This document shows positions 1-6,778 of a DNA stretch of 6,778 nucleotides, one piece after another (the stretch's first letter is position 1; each line of letters starts with the position of its first letter). The translations under genes were made by a program, and so were the position numbers. The notes beneath the pieces are model-generated. The model did not search any database. It saw only the letters and a program-made list of their open reading frames with translations, and had not been told where the DNA came from. This stretch comes from Acidobacteriota bacterium (GTDB taxonomy: Bacteria; Acidobacteriota; Terriglobia; Terriglobales; Acidobacteriaceae). Location: positions 1 through 6,778 of the forward strand of contig JAJZJJ010000162.1 of assembly GCA_021810175.1 (NCBI GenBank), in the 5' to 3' direction.

Positions 1-1
1 C

Positions 2-97
2 TTCCGCTGGACCCAGCTCCACACCCTGCCCGAATACGACTTCCTCGCCGCCGACCGCGAGCTCATCCGCGACCTCGCCGCCGGAAAGCTGCTCTAA
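2..97 (+). CDS. C-terminal end of an unidentified protein (partial)
   Basis: Reading frame 2 is open from the left edge to a TAA stop at 95-97 and gives 31 residues ending in LIRDLAAGKLL. The composition is that of a normal soluble protein: mixed acidic and basic residues, aromatic W/F/Y, and a helical-looking tail. The other two + frames give arginine/proline-rich translations typical of non-coding frames in GC-rich DNA. The gene begins outside the window, so neither start nor function can be given, and I do not recognise the family from this tail. It ends 30 bases from the stop codon of the convergent gene at 128. No hairpin terminator is visible in that short gap. Confidence 0.6.
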   Translation, partial: FRWTQLHTLPEYDFLAADRELIRDLAAGKLL

Positions 98-127
98 CGC
101 TCAACCCATCCGAAGAATCCCGTCCCC

Positions 128-1525
128 TCACAACCGAAATGCGCTGAAAGCAGGACTGCTTGCGCGCCGAGTCCCCAGATGCCGAATGAACCACGCAGCC
201 GCCGCCTCGGCGACAGCCTCCAGCGTTCCCGGCTCCTCAAACAAGTGCGTCGCGCCCGGAATAATCTGCAACTTTTTTTCGCACCTTAGCCTGGCAAGAG
301 CTTCTTCATTCAGCCCGATCACCACATCGTCCAGTCCGCCCACCAGCAGCAGGGTGGGCACCTGCACATGTTCCAGCGCATCTCCCGCCAGATCCGGCCT
401 GCCACCCCGCGAAACAATGGCCCCCACCTTGTCCGGCAGCTTCGCCGCCGCCACCAGTGCCGCCGCCGCGCCGGTGCTCGCCCCAAAATACCCAAACGGC
501 AGATTCCGGCTTCCTAAATAGCCCTCCAGCCACTGCGTCGCGCCCTCCATCCGCTCGGCCAGGAGCGGAATATCAAACCGGATCCGCGCCGTCCATTCAT
601 CCTCCTGCTCTTCTTCGCGCGTCAGTAGGTCAAACAGCAGCGTCCCAATCTGCCTCTGCTGCAACACCTTCGCCACGTAACGGTTTCGCGGACTGAACCG
701 GCTGCTCCCGCTCCCATGCGCAAACAGCACCACCCCGACGCAGTTCTGTGGCAGATGCAGCACACCCTCCAGCGTCAGGCCACCCATCTGAATCCTTACT
801 TCCGTCTCCTCGCTCTTAGCCGCTGGCGGATCATTTTCCGCCGCATCTGCCAGCGCCATCGGATTCGCGCCTGCATCGGTCGCAACTGTCTCCTCTGCCT
901 TTTTCATCAGATCGATTACTTCCTCATCCGAAACCTGCGAAAAGTCCCGGTAAAACTGCCCCACCGCGAAGAAATCCGGCTCTTCTTCCAGGCACACCAC
1001 CTCGTCCACTTCTCGCCGCAATCGCGCAGAAATCCCCACGGGAGCAACCGGAAACGCAACCACCAGCCGCGCCGGTCCCATCTTTTTCAACATCTGCACC
1101 GCAGCCTCCATGCTCGCTCCCGTGGCAATCCCGTCGTCTACCAGGATCACAGTCTGTCCCGTCACATCCAGCGGCCCACGACCAGCCCGAAACCGCGTCT
1201 CGCGCTCCCGCAGTGTCTTCAACGTCGCGGATGTTATCCGCTCCATCTCCTCATCTTCGATTCCCGCCACTGCCACGATCCGCTCATTCACGTAACGGCT
1301 TCCGTCCGCCGCCACTGCCCCGAACGCGAGTTCCTCCTGCCCTGGAACACCCAGCTTCTTCGACAAGAAGATATCCATCGGCACACCTAGCGCCTGTGCA
1401 ACCGGAAACGCAACCTCCACTCCGCCGCGCGGAATCCCCAATACGATCACGTCCTTGCGCCCTGCATACACGGCCAGCTTCCTGGCCAGTTGCCATCCCG
1501 CATCTTCACGATTCTTAAAGACCAT
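128..1525 (-). CDS. Phosphoribosyltransferase / alpha-beta hydrolase fusion protein
   Basis: The product is 465 residues in two domains. Residues 1 to about 208 are a type I phosphoribosyltransferase-like domain: GIPRGGV at 30-36 and the PRPP-binding motif VILVDDGIATGAS at 126-138 with its paired aspartates. A charged, alanine-rich linker (about 209-240) leads to an alpha/beta hydrolase of the dienelactone-hydrolase type: FAHGSGSSR at 268-276 near the oxyanion hole, nucleophile elbow GASTG at 348-352 (Ser350), acid in GGLDD (Asp399 or 400) and His427 in GATHLF. All expected catalytic residues are present. This two-domain layout is known, for example in Mycobacterium tuberculosis Rv0571c of the dormancy regulon, but substrates are not established. 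I chose the ATG at 1525 because MVFKNREDAG resembles family N-termini and GGAGG (1531-1535) lies 5 bases upstream. A TTG at 1591 with AGGAAGAG upstream would add 22 low-complexity residues. No signal peptide is seen, so it is probably cytoplasmic. The fusion call is firm; the role is not. Confidence 0.87.
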   Translation of the reverse strand: MVFKNREDAGWQLARKLAVYAGRKDVIVLGIPRGGVEVAFPVAQALGVPMDIFLSKKLGVPGQEELAFGAVAADGSRYVNERIVAVAGIEDEEMERITSATLKTLRERETRFRAGRGPLDVTGQTVILVDDGIATGASMEAAVQMLKKMGPARLVVAFPVAPVGISARLRREVDEVVCLEEEPDFFAVGQFYRDFSQVSDEEVIDLMKKAEETVATDAGANPMALADAAENDPPAAKSEETEVRIQMGGLTLEGVLHLPQNCVGVVLFAHGSGSSRFSPRNRYVAKVLQQRQIGTLLFDLLTREEEQEDEWTARIRFDIPLLAERMEGATQWLEGYLGSRNLPFGYFGASTGAAAALVAAAKLPDKVGAIVSRGGRPDLAGDALEHVQVPTLLLVGGLDDVVIGLNEEALARLRCEKKLQIIPGATHLFEEPGTLEAVAEAAAAWFIRHLGTRRASSPAFSAFRL

Positions 1526-1530
1526 CTCGG

Positions 1531-1535
1531 CCTCC
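1531..1535 (-). promoter_or_regulatory. Ribosome binding site deciding the start of the fusion gene
   Basis: On the minus strand GGAGG stands 5 bases before the ATG at 1525. It lies inside the possible longer reading from TTG 1591, where it would encode part of a glycine/alanine/glutamate run. Its strength and spacing favour the shorter protein. The longer start has its own weaker AGGAAGAG about 5 bases upstream, so minor use of it cannot be excluded. Confidence 0.6.
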
Positions 1536-1622
1536 GCACCCATCCCGGCGCCGTTGCATCCCTCTCCCTGCACCCCGGTGCCACTCGACAATTGAACTCT
1601 TCCTGTCGCGACTTTCCGTCCA

Positions 1623-1652
1623 ACTTTAATCCCGGGCAGTGATTACGGTCAC
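1623..1652 (-). promoter_or_regulatory. Weak candidate sigma70-type promoter for the fusion gene
   Basis: On the minus strand GTGACC (1652-1647) could be a -35 box (4 of 6 matches to TTGACA) and TAAAGT (1628-1623) a -10 box (4 of 6 matches to TATAAT), 18 bases apart. Transcription would start near 1616, about 90 bases before the ATG at 1525. The matches are modest and such pairs arise by chance, so this is only a candidate. It overlaps the dyad at 1639-1652, so a protein bound there would be expected to block rather than help this promoter. Confidence 0.22.
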
Positions 1653-1653
1653 C
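1638..1653. promoter_or_regulatory. CRP/FNR-type operator-like dyad in the divergent promoter region
   Basis: The sequence AGTGA-TTACGG-TCACC has the perfect core GTGA-N6-TCAC, the same half-sites and spacing as the consensus for CRP-family regulators (TGTGA-N6-TCACA). The outermost bases do not match. It lies between the two divergent genes, centred about 120 bases upstream of the fusion gene ATG and about 144 bases upstream of the kinase-like gene ATG, so it could serve either. By base counting, this 8-base pattern is expected about once in 65 kb per strand-symmetric position, so chance is possible but not the first explanation inside a promoter region. No regulator gene is in the window. 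Confidence 0.35.
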
Positions 1654-1691
1654 GAGGTCTTTGTTCTACGTGCCCGCATGTGCACCGGACC

Positions 1692-1705
1692 GCGCTGCCC
1701 AGCGC
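1692..1705. repeat. Perfect short inverted repeat upstream of the kinase-like gene
   Basis: GCGCTG-CC-CAGCGC is a perfect 6-base inverted repeat with a 2-base centre. The loop is too short for a good RNA hairpin and no T-run follows, so it is not a terminator. It may be an operator for a dimeric regulator acting on the gene starting at 1790, 85 bases downstream. Short GC palindromes are common in GC-rich DNA, so confidence is low. The rest of the 1526-1789 gap shows no open frame with coding character and no RNA gene. Confidence 0.25.
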
Positions 1706-1775
1706 ACCTCACCGAAATCCACTCCCTCAACGCATCAAACTGATTAGACGGGTGTTTTCGGCTCTTCTCCTCCGC

Positions 1776-1782
1776 GGTGAGG
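1776..1782 (+). promoter_or_regulatory. Ribosome binding site of the kinase-like gene
   Basis: GGTGAGG sits 7 bases upstream of the ATG at 1790, a good Shine-Dalgarno match at normal spacing. It supports the full-length start, which includes the conserved N-terminal helical domain. Confidence 0.65.
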
Positions 1783-1789
1783 CGATCTT

Positions 1790-3754
1790 ATGGCAAGGCA
1801 ACTCGCGCAACTACATTCCAACCTCACTGAATCCGAACGAAAACGCCTCGCCCGTATTGCCGAGACCCTGCGCCGTCTTGCCAGAGAAATGCTCCGCTTT
1901 GAGGCCTCGCTCTTTCGGCGGCCGCTCTCCGTCCATCCCCAACATCTGCGCAGCGCCCGCAATCTCGCCCACTATCTTGTTCTCCGCCGTCACGACCTGC
2001 GCGAACTGCAAGCAGAGCTCGCCGCGTTCGGGCTTTCTTCCCTCGGTCGGTGCGAAGCTCATGTCCTCAACACTCTCCAGCATGTCCATCGAATGCTCTG
2101 CTCCGCTATCACCTGCAACAGCCACCTCCCAGCCGTCGAGCCGCCAGTCCACATCGGTGAAGGCGCCGCTCTGTTAGCCCGGAACACGCAGTCGCTCCTG
2201 GGCCCGCTCCATGCTCATCGAACCGTCGGCATCATGGTGACGATGTCCACCGACGCCGCCACCGACTACAATCTCGTCCGCAACCTCGTCCACAACGGAA
2301 TGGACTGCATGCGCATCAACTGCGCCCACGACAATCCCCGCATCTGGCTCAACATGATCCGCAACCTCGATAAGGCGCGTGCAGAAACCGGCCGCCATTG
2401 CAAAATTCAAATCGACCTCGCCGGACCCAAACTCCGCACCGGCCCCATTCAACCCGGCCCCGGTATCCTGCGCTGCCGCCCCCAGCGCGATGCCTTTGGC
2501 CGCGTCATCACTCCCGCGCGCCTCTGGCTCGTCCCTGGCAATGGCATACCCCCAGGCGACGACCTGCCCTCGCTCTTCTTACCGGCCGCCTTCGTCGCCC
2601 GCCTGCGCCACAACGACCGTATCGAATTTCGCGATGCTCGAAAGTCAAATCGCTCCCTCAGAATTGTCCGCGCACAAGACGGCTGCTTCCTCGCCGAAAC
2701 CCGCAGAACCTGCTACTTCGTCTCGGGAATCCAATTCAGCCATAGACCAGCCCTCGATCCCAGGCAGCCCCACAAGGCTCGCCTTGGCACCATCCCCCCA
2801 CAACCCCAGCGGCTCCTGCTCAAACCAGGAGACACGCTTCGCCTCGACCGCTCCTGCCGCCCAGGCCTGCCCGCGCACCAAACTGTCCATGGCCGCCATG
2901 CATCGGCCCGCATCGGCGTCAATTTACCCGCCATGCTCGAACACGCAAAACCCGGCGAAGCTATCTGGTTTGATGACGGCAAAATTGGTGGCCTGATTCG
3001 CTCGGTCACAGCCTCGCATCTCCGCATCGAGATCACTCAGGCTCGGGTCACAGGCGAGTGGCTGGGCGAGGCCAAGGGCATCAACCTTCCAGGCACCCGC
3101 ATCACCGTGCCGGCACTTTCCGCAGACGATATCGAAAACCTCAAATTCATCGCCGCCCATGCCGACATCCTTGGCTACTCGTTCGTGCGCACACCTCGCG
3201 ATGTCCGCCAGTTGCATGAGCATCTTCGCGCAATCAACGCCGAATCTCTGCCCATCGTTCTGAAAATCGAGACCCGCCAAGCCTTCGAAAACCTGCCCGC
3301 GATACTCCTGGAAGCCATGCAGGTCCGTGGCCTTGGCATCATGATCGCCCGCGGCGACCTCGCCGTCGAATGCGGCTACCAACGACTGGCTGAAGTGCAG
3401 GAAGAAATTCTCTGGATCTGCGAAGCCGCCCACCTGCCGGTCATCTGGGCCACTCAGGTGCTCGACGTACTCGCCAAGAAAGGCATCCCCTCGCGCGCCG
3501 AAATCACCGACGCCGCCATGGCTGAGCGCGCCGAGTGCGTCATGCTGAACAAGGGCCCATACATCGCTGAAGCCGTCCGCGCCCTCGATGACATCCTCAC
3601 CCGCATGCGGGCTCATCAGGAGAAGAAGCGTTCCATGCTCAGGCGCCTTCAAATCGCTGCCGACTTTTCACTGAACCTCAAGCCAAAGGCAGCACCTGCG
3701 CGCCGTGTCCGGGCTGGGAATAAAAAGCCTCAAAGGGATAACGACCCACGGTAG
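1790..3754 (+). CDS. Atypical long pyruvate kinase family protein
   Basis: The product is 654 residues. Residues 1-145 form an extra, mostly helical N-terminal domain with a patch around SARNLAHYLVLRRHDLRELQ (55-74) and GLSSLGRCEAHVL (81-93), which I recall from long bacterial pyruvate-kinase relatives. The pyruvate kinase core follows: RINCAH (175-180, canonical RLNFSH), DLAGPKLRTG (209-218, canonical DTKGPEIRTG), an enlarged B-domain region (about 219-390), FDDGKIGG (394-401), KGINLPG (429-435), LKIE (491-494, catalytic Lys492 and metal ligand Glu494), MIARGDLAVE (518-527, metal ligand Asp522) and ATQVL (554-558). The canonical SGET loop is replaced by NKGPYI (587-592), and the usual C-terminal regulatory domain is missing: only a helix and a basic tail follow. 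Leu and Lys in DLAGPK match the signature described for potassium-independent enzymes. It probably acts on phosphoenolpyruvate/pyruvate in the cytoplasm, but activity is inferred, so no pyk symbol is given. It is transcribed alone, divergent from the fusion gene and convergent with tadA. Confidence 0.85.
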   Translation: MARQLAQLHSNLTESERKRLARIAETLRRLAREMLRFEASLFRRPLSVHPQHLRSARNLAHYLVLRRHDLRELQAELAAFGLSSLGRCEAHVLNTLQHVHRMLCSAITCNSHLPAVEPPVHIGEGAALLARNTQSLLGPLHAHRTVGIMVTMSTDAATDYNLVRNLVHNGMDCMRINCAHDNPRIWLNMIRNLDKARAETGRHCKIQIDLAGPKLRTGPIQPGPGILRCRPQRDAFGRVITPARLWLVPGNGIPPGDDLPSLFLPAAFVARLRHNDRIEFRDARKSNRSLRIVRAQDGCFLAETRRTCYFVSGIQFSHRPALDPRQPHKARLGTIPPQPQRLLLKPGDTLRLDRSCRPGLPAHQTVHGRHASARIGVNLPAMLEHAKPGEAIWFDDGKIGGLIRSVTASHLRIEITQARVTGEWLGEAKGINLPGTRITVPALSADDIENLKFIAAHADILGYSFVRTPRDVRQLHEHLRAINAESLPIVLKIETRQAFENLPAILLEAMQVRGLGIMIARGDLAVECGYQRLAEVQEEILWICEAAHLPVIWATQVLDVLAKKGIPSRAEITDAAMAERAECVMLNKGPYIAEAVRALDDILTRMRAHQEKKRSMLRRLQIAADFSLNLKPKAAPARRVRAGNKKPQRDNDPR

Positions 3755-3798
3755 CCCCACTCGCCTGCTGCTCACCGATCCATGGACTCCGGTCAATT

Positions 3799-4640
<842 letters not shown>

Positions 4641-4643
4641 CTG

Positions 4644-5738
4644 CTACTCCGGTTGCTGCTGGGTCATGCAATGGAGTGCGCCCAGACCCCAGATAAAGTC
4701 CCCGCAGTGGATCCCCACCACGTTACGATCCGGAAACACTTTCGCCAGCGTGTTCAGCGCTCGCCGATCGTTCGGGTCGTTAAAGGTTGGCACCATTACC
4801 AGACCATTGGCAATGTAAAAGTTCGCATAACTGGCAGGCAGTCGCTGCCCTTCAAAAATTACCGGCGCAGGCATGGGCAATGTCACAATCTCAAACGGCT
4901 TGCCCTCCGGATTCCGCGCCTCGCGCAGCCGCTCCAGATTTTCCTTCAGTGGCTCGTGGTTTTCATCCGCCTTGTTCGGCTCTACCGCCGTTAAAATCCG
5001 GTTCTTCCCTACGAATCGCGTGATGTCGTCTACGTGCCCGTGCGTGTCGTCGCCTGCCGCGCCCCGTCCCAGCCAGATCACCTGTTCGATTCCCAGGTAA
5101 TCCCGAAACGCCTTCTCAAGCTGCGTCTTGCTTACTCCCGGATTCCGCTGCTGCACCTCGCTCAGCAGACACTCCTCAGTTGTCAGCAGAACGCCCTCGC
5201 CGTTCGTATCAATCGACCCACCTTCCAGCACCACTGGCTGGCCGTTGATCTTCGGCGACCAGCACGGCGCGTCCAGCAGATTCGCCACCCGCACTGGAAT
5301 TTGATCGTCCAGCTGCCAGTCCGGATACTTCGCCCACGCGTTGAACTTCCAGTTCGTCACCGCCGTCGACGGCTCACCCTTGGTTTTCTTCAAAAATATC
5401 GGCCCGGAATCCCGCGTCCACACCCGGTTCGTCGGCCAGCGATGGTAATGCACATTTGCCTGGTTCACACCGGCGCGCTTCAGAATGCCCCGCACCCGGC
5501 CCTCGGAAGGCGCATCGCTCACCAGGATATGCACCGTCTCCACCCGCGCAAGATGCCGCACGATATCGGCATACACCCACGGAATAGGCTGGAACTTTCC
5601 CGGCCAGTCATTCGGATTTCTCGGCCAGGCGATCCACGTCGCCGCATGTTTCTCCCACTCGGCCGGCATCCGGTAGCCCTGTGCTCGCGGAGTTCCTGTC
5701 ATCGAGCGTTTCGGCGTTGTCATCTGGACGACTGCCAT
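4644..5738 (-). CDS. aguA: Agmatine deiminase
   Basis: This 364-residue protein is a guanidino-group-modifying enzyme that hydrolyses agmatine to N-carbamoylputrescine and ammonia. Visible motifs are MPAEWEKHAATWIAWP (24-39), RVWTRDSGP (105-113), the EGGSID substrate-binding segment (Glu172), GDDTHGHVDD (229-238) with catalytic His235, and the C-terminal GLGALHCMTQQQP (351-363) with nucleophile Cys357. The segment before the cysteine reads GLGAL where many agmatine deiminases have GGGNI or GGGGI, a variation inside the family. The ATG at 5738 overlaps the aguB stop by one base (TAATG) and has GGGGG (5745-5749) 6 bases upstream. The open frame runs on to 6056, but that part overlaps aguB in another frame and has no deiminase similarity. 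Adjacency to aguB supports the agmatine assignment over general peptidyl-arginine deiminase activity. No arginine decarboxylase gene, which would supply agmatine, is in the window. Confidence 0.93.
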   Translation of the reverse strand: MAVVQMTTPKRSMTGTPRAQGYRMPAEWEKHAATWIAWPRNPNDWPGKFQPIPWVYADIVRHLARVETVHILVSDAPSEGRVRGILKRAGVNQANVHYHRWPTNRVWTRDSGPIFLKKTKGEPSTAVTNWKFNAWAKYPDWQLDDQIPVRVANLLDAPCWSPKINGQPVVLEGGSIDTNGEGVLLTTEECLLSEVQQRNPGVSKTQLEKAFRDYLGIEQVIWLGRGAAGDDTHGHVDDITRFVGKNRILTAVEPNKADENHEPLKENLERLREARNPEGKPFEIVTLPMPAPVIFEGQRLPASYANFYIANGLVMVPTFNDPNDRRALNTLAKVFPDRNVVGIHCGDFIWGLGALHCMTQQQPE

Positions 5739-6649
5739 TATTTGCCCCCATCCAGAAACCGATGCACGATCGGCTCGTACGAATCGACCCGCCGGTCGCG
5801 CAAAAACGGCCAGTTCCGCCGCGTGTCTTCCAGCAGTTTCATGTCGATTTCGCCAATCAGAATCTCTTCCTTGTCGTGCGATGCCTTCGCCACCACCCGA
5901 CCAAAGGGATCCGCCAGAAAAGACCCGCCCCAGAATTCCAAACCCGGACCATCCACGCGATTCCCGCGCACATCGCCGTGCTCGTGGCCCACGCGATTCA
6001 CGGCCGCCACGTACACGCCGTTCGCAATCGCATGAGCCCGCTGCATCGTCTGCCACGCCTCATACTGTGCTGTGCCATACTCCTCTTTCTCTGCCGGATG
6101 CCACCCAATCGCCGTCGGGTAAAACAGCACCGTCGCCCCCTTCAGGGCTGTAATTCGCGCCCCCTCCGGATACCACTGGTCCCAGCACACCAGCGTGCCC
6201 ACGCGGCCCACCGGCGTATCAAATGCCTGGTACCCCAGATCGCCCGGCGTGAAGTAGAACTTCTCGTAATACAGCGGGTCGTCCGGAATGTGCATCTTGC
6301 GGTAAATTCCGCCCAGCGTTCCATCCGGCCGCAGATAGGCCGCCGTGTTGTGGTACAAACCCGCTGCCCGCCGCTCAAACAGCGACGCAATCACCGTCAC
6401 CCCGGCCTCGTGCGCCACCTTGCCGATCGCGTCCGTGCTCGGCCCCGGAATCGGCTCCGCTTCGTCAAACAGAGCGATGTCTTCGCGCTGGCAAAAGTAC
6501 TGGGCCCGGAACAACTCCGGCAGGCAGACTACCTCGGCGCCCTGCTGCGCAGCGTCGCGCACCCGCTCGACAGCCTTTTCCAGATTCGCGTCCGGATCGG
6601 GCCCGCAGCTCATCTGAATCAGGCCTACCCGGAAATTCTTTGTTTTCAT
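5738..6649 (-). CDS. aguB: N-carbamoylputrescine amidase (nitrilase superfamily)
   Basis: This 303-residue protein belongs to the carbon-nitrogen hydrolase superfamily and should hydrolyse N-carbamoylputrescine to putrescine, carbon dioxide and ammonia, completing the agmatine route. The catalytic triad is Glu45 in CLPELF, Lys118 in YRKMHIPDD and Cys155 in VCWDQWYPE. The segment DDPLYYEKFYFTPGD (123-137), with a glutamate after paired tyrosines, and IGWHPAEK (181-188) are typical of AguB rather than of other nitrilases. Length is normal. I chose the ATG at 6649 because the protein then starts MKTKNFRVGLIQMS, like its relatives. A GTG at 6670 would add 7 residues. The Shine-Dalgarno signal is weak: GGGAG is about 14 bases and GAG about 9 bases before the ATG. 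It is the first gene of the operon and sits about 90 bases after a terminator from the gene beyond the window, so its promoter should lie between 6650 and 6737, where I see no convincing boxes. Confidence 0.94.
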   Translation of the reverse strand: MKTKNFRVGLIQMSCGPDPDANLEKAVERVRDAAQQGAEVVCLPELFRAQYFCQREDIALFDEAEPIPGPSTDAIGKVAHEAGVTVIASLFERRAAGLYHNTAAYLRPDGTLGGIYRKMHIPDDPLYYEKFYFTPGDLGYQAFDTPVGRVGTLVCWDQWYPEGARITALKGATVLFYPTAIGWHPAEKEEYGTAQYEAWQTMQRAHAIANGVYVAAVNRVGHEHGDVRGNRVDGPGLEFWGGSFLADPFGRVVAKASHDKEEILIGEIDMKLLEDTRRNWPFLRDRRVDSYEPIVHRFLDGGK

Positions 6650-6737
6650 TGTCTTGATCTCGACTCCCACTTTCTATCGTTTCATCCCGGCTCTCGTCTG
6701 TGCGGCGGCTCACATTTCCCGCATAAAACTCCCCGGC

Positions 6738-6775
6738 AAAAACCGAAGGGCGCGAGCCTCAAGCCCGCGCCCTCG
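6738..6775 (-). terminator. Rho-independent terminator of an upstream gene outside the window
   Basis: An 8-base perfect GC-rich stem pairs 6747-6754 (AGGGCGCG on the + strand) with 6766-6773 (CGCGCCCT). Two more pairs can form inside after one mismatch and two outside after a bulged base. On the minus strand the stem is followed by TCGG and then five T residues (6742-6738), the layout of an intrinsic terminator. On the + strand the window ends before a T-run could be judged. It most likely ends a minus-strand gene lying to the right and separates it from the aguBA operon. A transcript passing through would continue into aguB. Confidence 0.7.
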
Positions 6776-6778
6776 TCT

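Noticed and set aside
716..1390. A 224-codon + strand open frame opposite the phosphoribosyltransferase half
   Set aside because: The composition is Arg/His/Gln-rich with no domain signature. It is explained by the reverse complement of the real gene.
2924..3652. A 242-codon minus-strand frame opposite the kinase-like gene
   Set aside because: It looks more protein-like than most shadows, but the + strand frame contains the conserved pyruvate kinase motifs across this whole stretch. The antisense frame shows no motif and no credible upstream signal.
3755..3798. Possible bidirectional terminator between the convergent kinase-like and tadA genes
   Set aside because: Only a short TCCATGGA palindrome (3779-3786) is present, with no GC-rich stem and no T-run on either strand.
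5034..6035. A 333-codon + strand open frame opposite aguA and aguB
   Set aside because: Its translation is rich in Arg, His and Pro with no recognisable motif, and it lies antisense to two genes with complete catalytic residues. Long antisense frames of this kind are expected in GC-rich coding DNA.
5739..6056. N-terminal extension of the agmatine deiminase frame by 106 residues
   Set aside because: It overlaps aguB entirely in another frame, has no similarity to the deiminase family, and the ATG at 5738 has a proper ribosome binding site and the classic TAATG overlap.

Overview
The window is a GC-rich bacterial chromosome segment (roughly 60% GC by eye), densely packed and with no sign of mobile elements, CRISPR, rRNA or tRNA genes. 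The gene content (a long pyruvate-kinase-like protein with its own N-terminal domain, a phosphoribosyltransferase-hydrolase fusion, and the AguB/AguA pair) would fit a free-living soil-type bacterium such as an Acidobacteriota member. That taxonomic guess is an inference from overall impression and was not tested.

Layout from left to right: (1) the last 31 codons of an unidentified + strand gene end at 97; (2) facing it tail to tail, a minus-strand gene (128-1525) encodes a phosphoribosyltransferase fused to an alpha/beta hydrolase; (3) a divergent intergenic region (1526-1789) holds two dyad-symmetric elements and a weak candidate promoter; (4) a + strand gene (1790-3754) encodes an atypical, long pyruvate-kinase family protein; (5) a compact minus-strand operon, reading right to left, holds aguB (N-carbamoylputrescine amidase, 6649-5738), aguA (agmatine deiminase, 5738-4644), an Imm53-family small protein (4640-4290) and tadA (tRNA adenosine deaminase, 4287-3799); (6) the right edge carries a Rho-independent terminator on the minus strand, belonging to a gene beyond the window and insulating the operon.

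The operon is extremely tight: aguB and aguA overlap by one base (TAATG), the next two junctions are 3 and 2 bases, and the ribosome binding sites of aguA and the Imm53 gene lie inside the ends of the upstream genes. AguA converts agmatine to N-carbamoylputrescine and AguB converts that to putrescine, so together they complete the agmatine route to putrescine. TadA makes inosine at the tRNA wobble position. The Imm53-like protein is the outlier: its family is named for immunity against secreted polymorphic toxins, but no toxin gene is present here.

The most notable points are the orphan Imm53 gene coupled between polyamine and tRNA-editing genes, the pyruvate-kinase relative with a changed metal and phosphate-loop chemistry and no C-terminal domain, and a GTGA-N6-TCAC dyad in the divergent promoter region. 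I saw no clearly new multi-gene system; these are the parts that deserve a second look.
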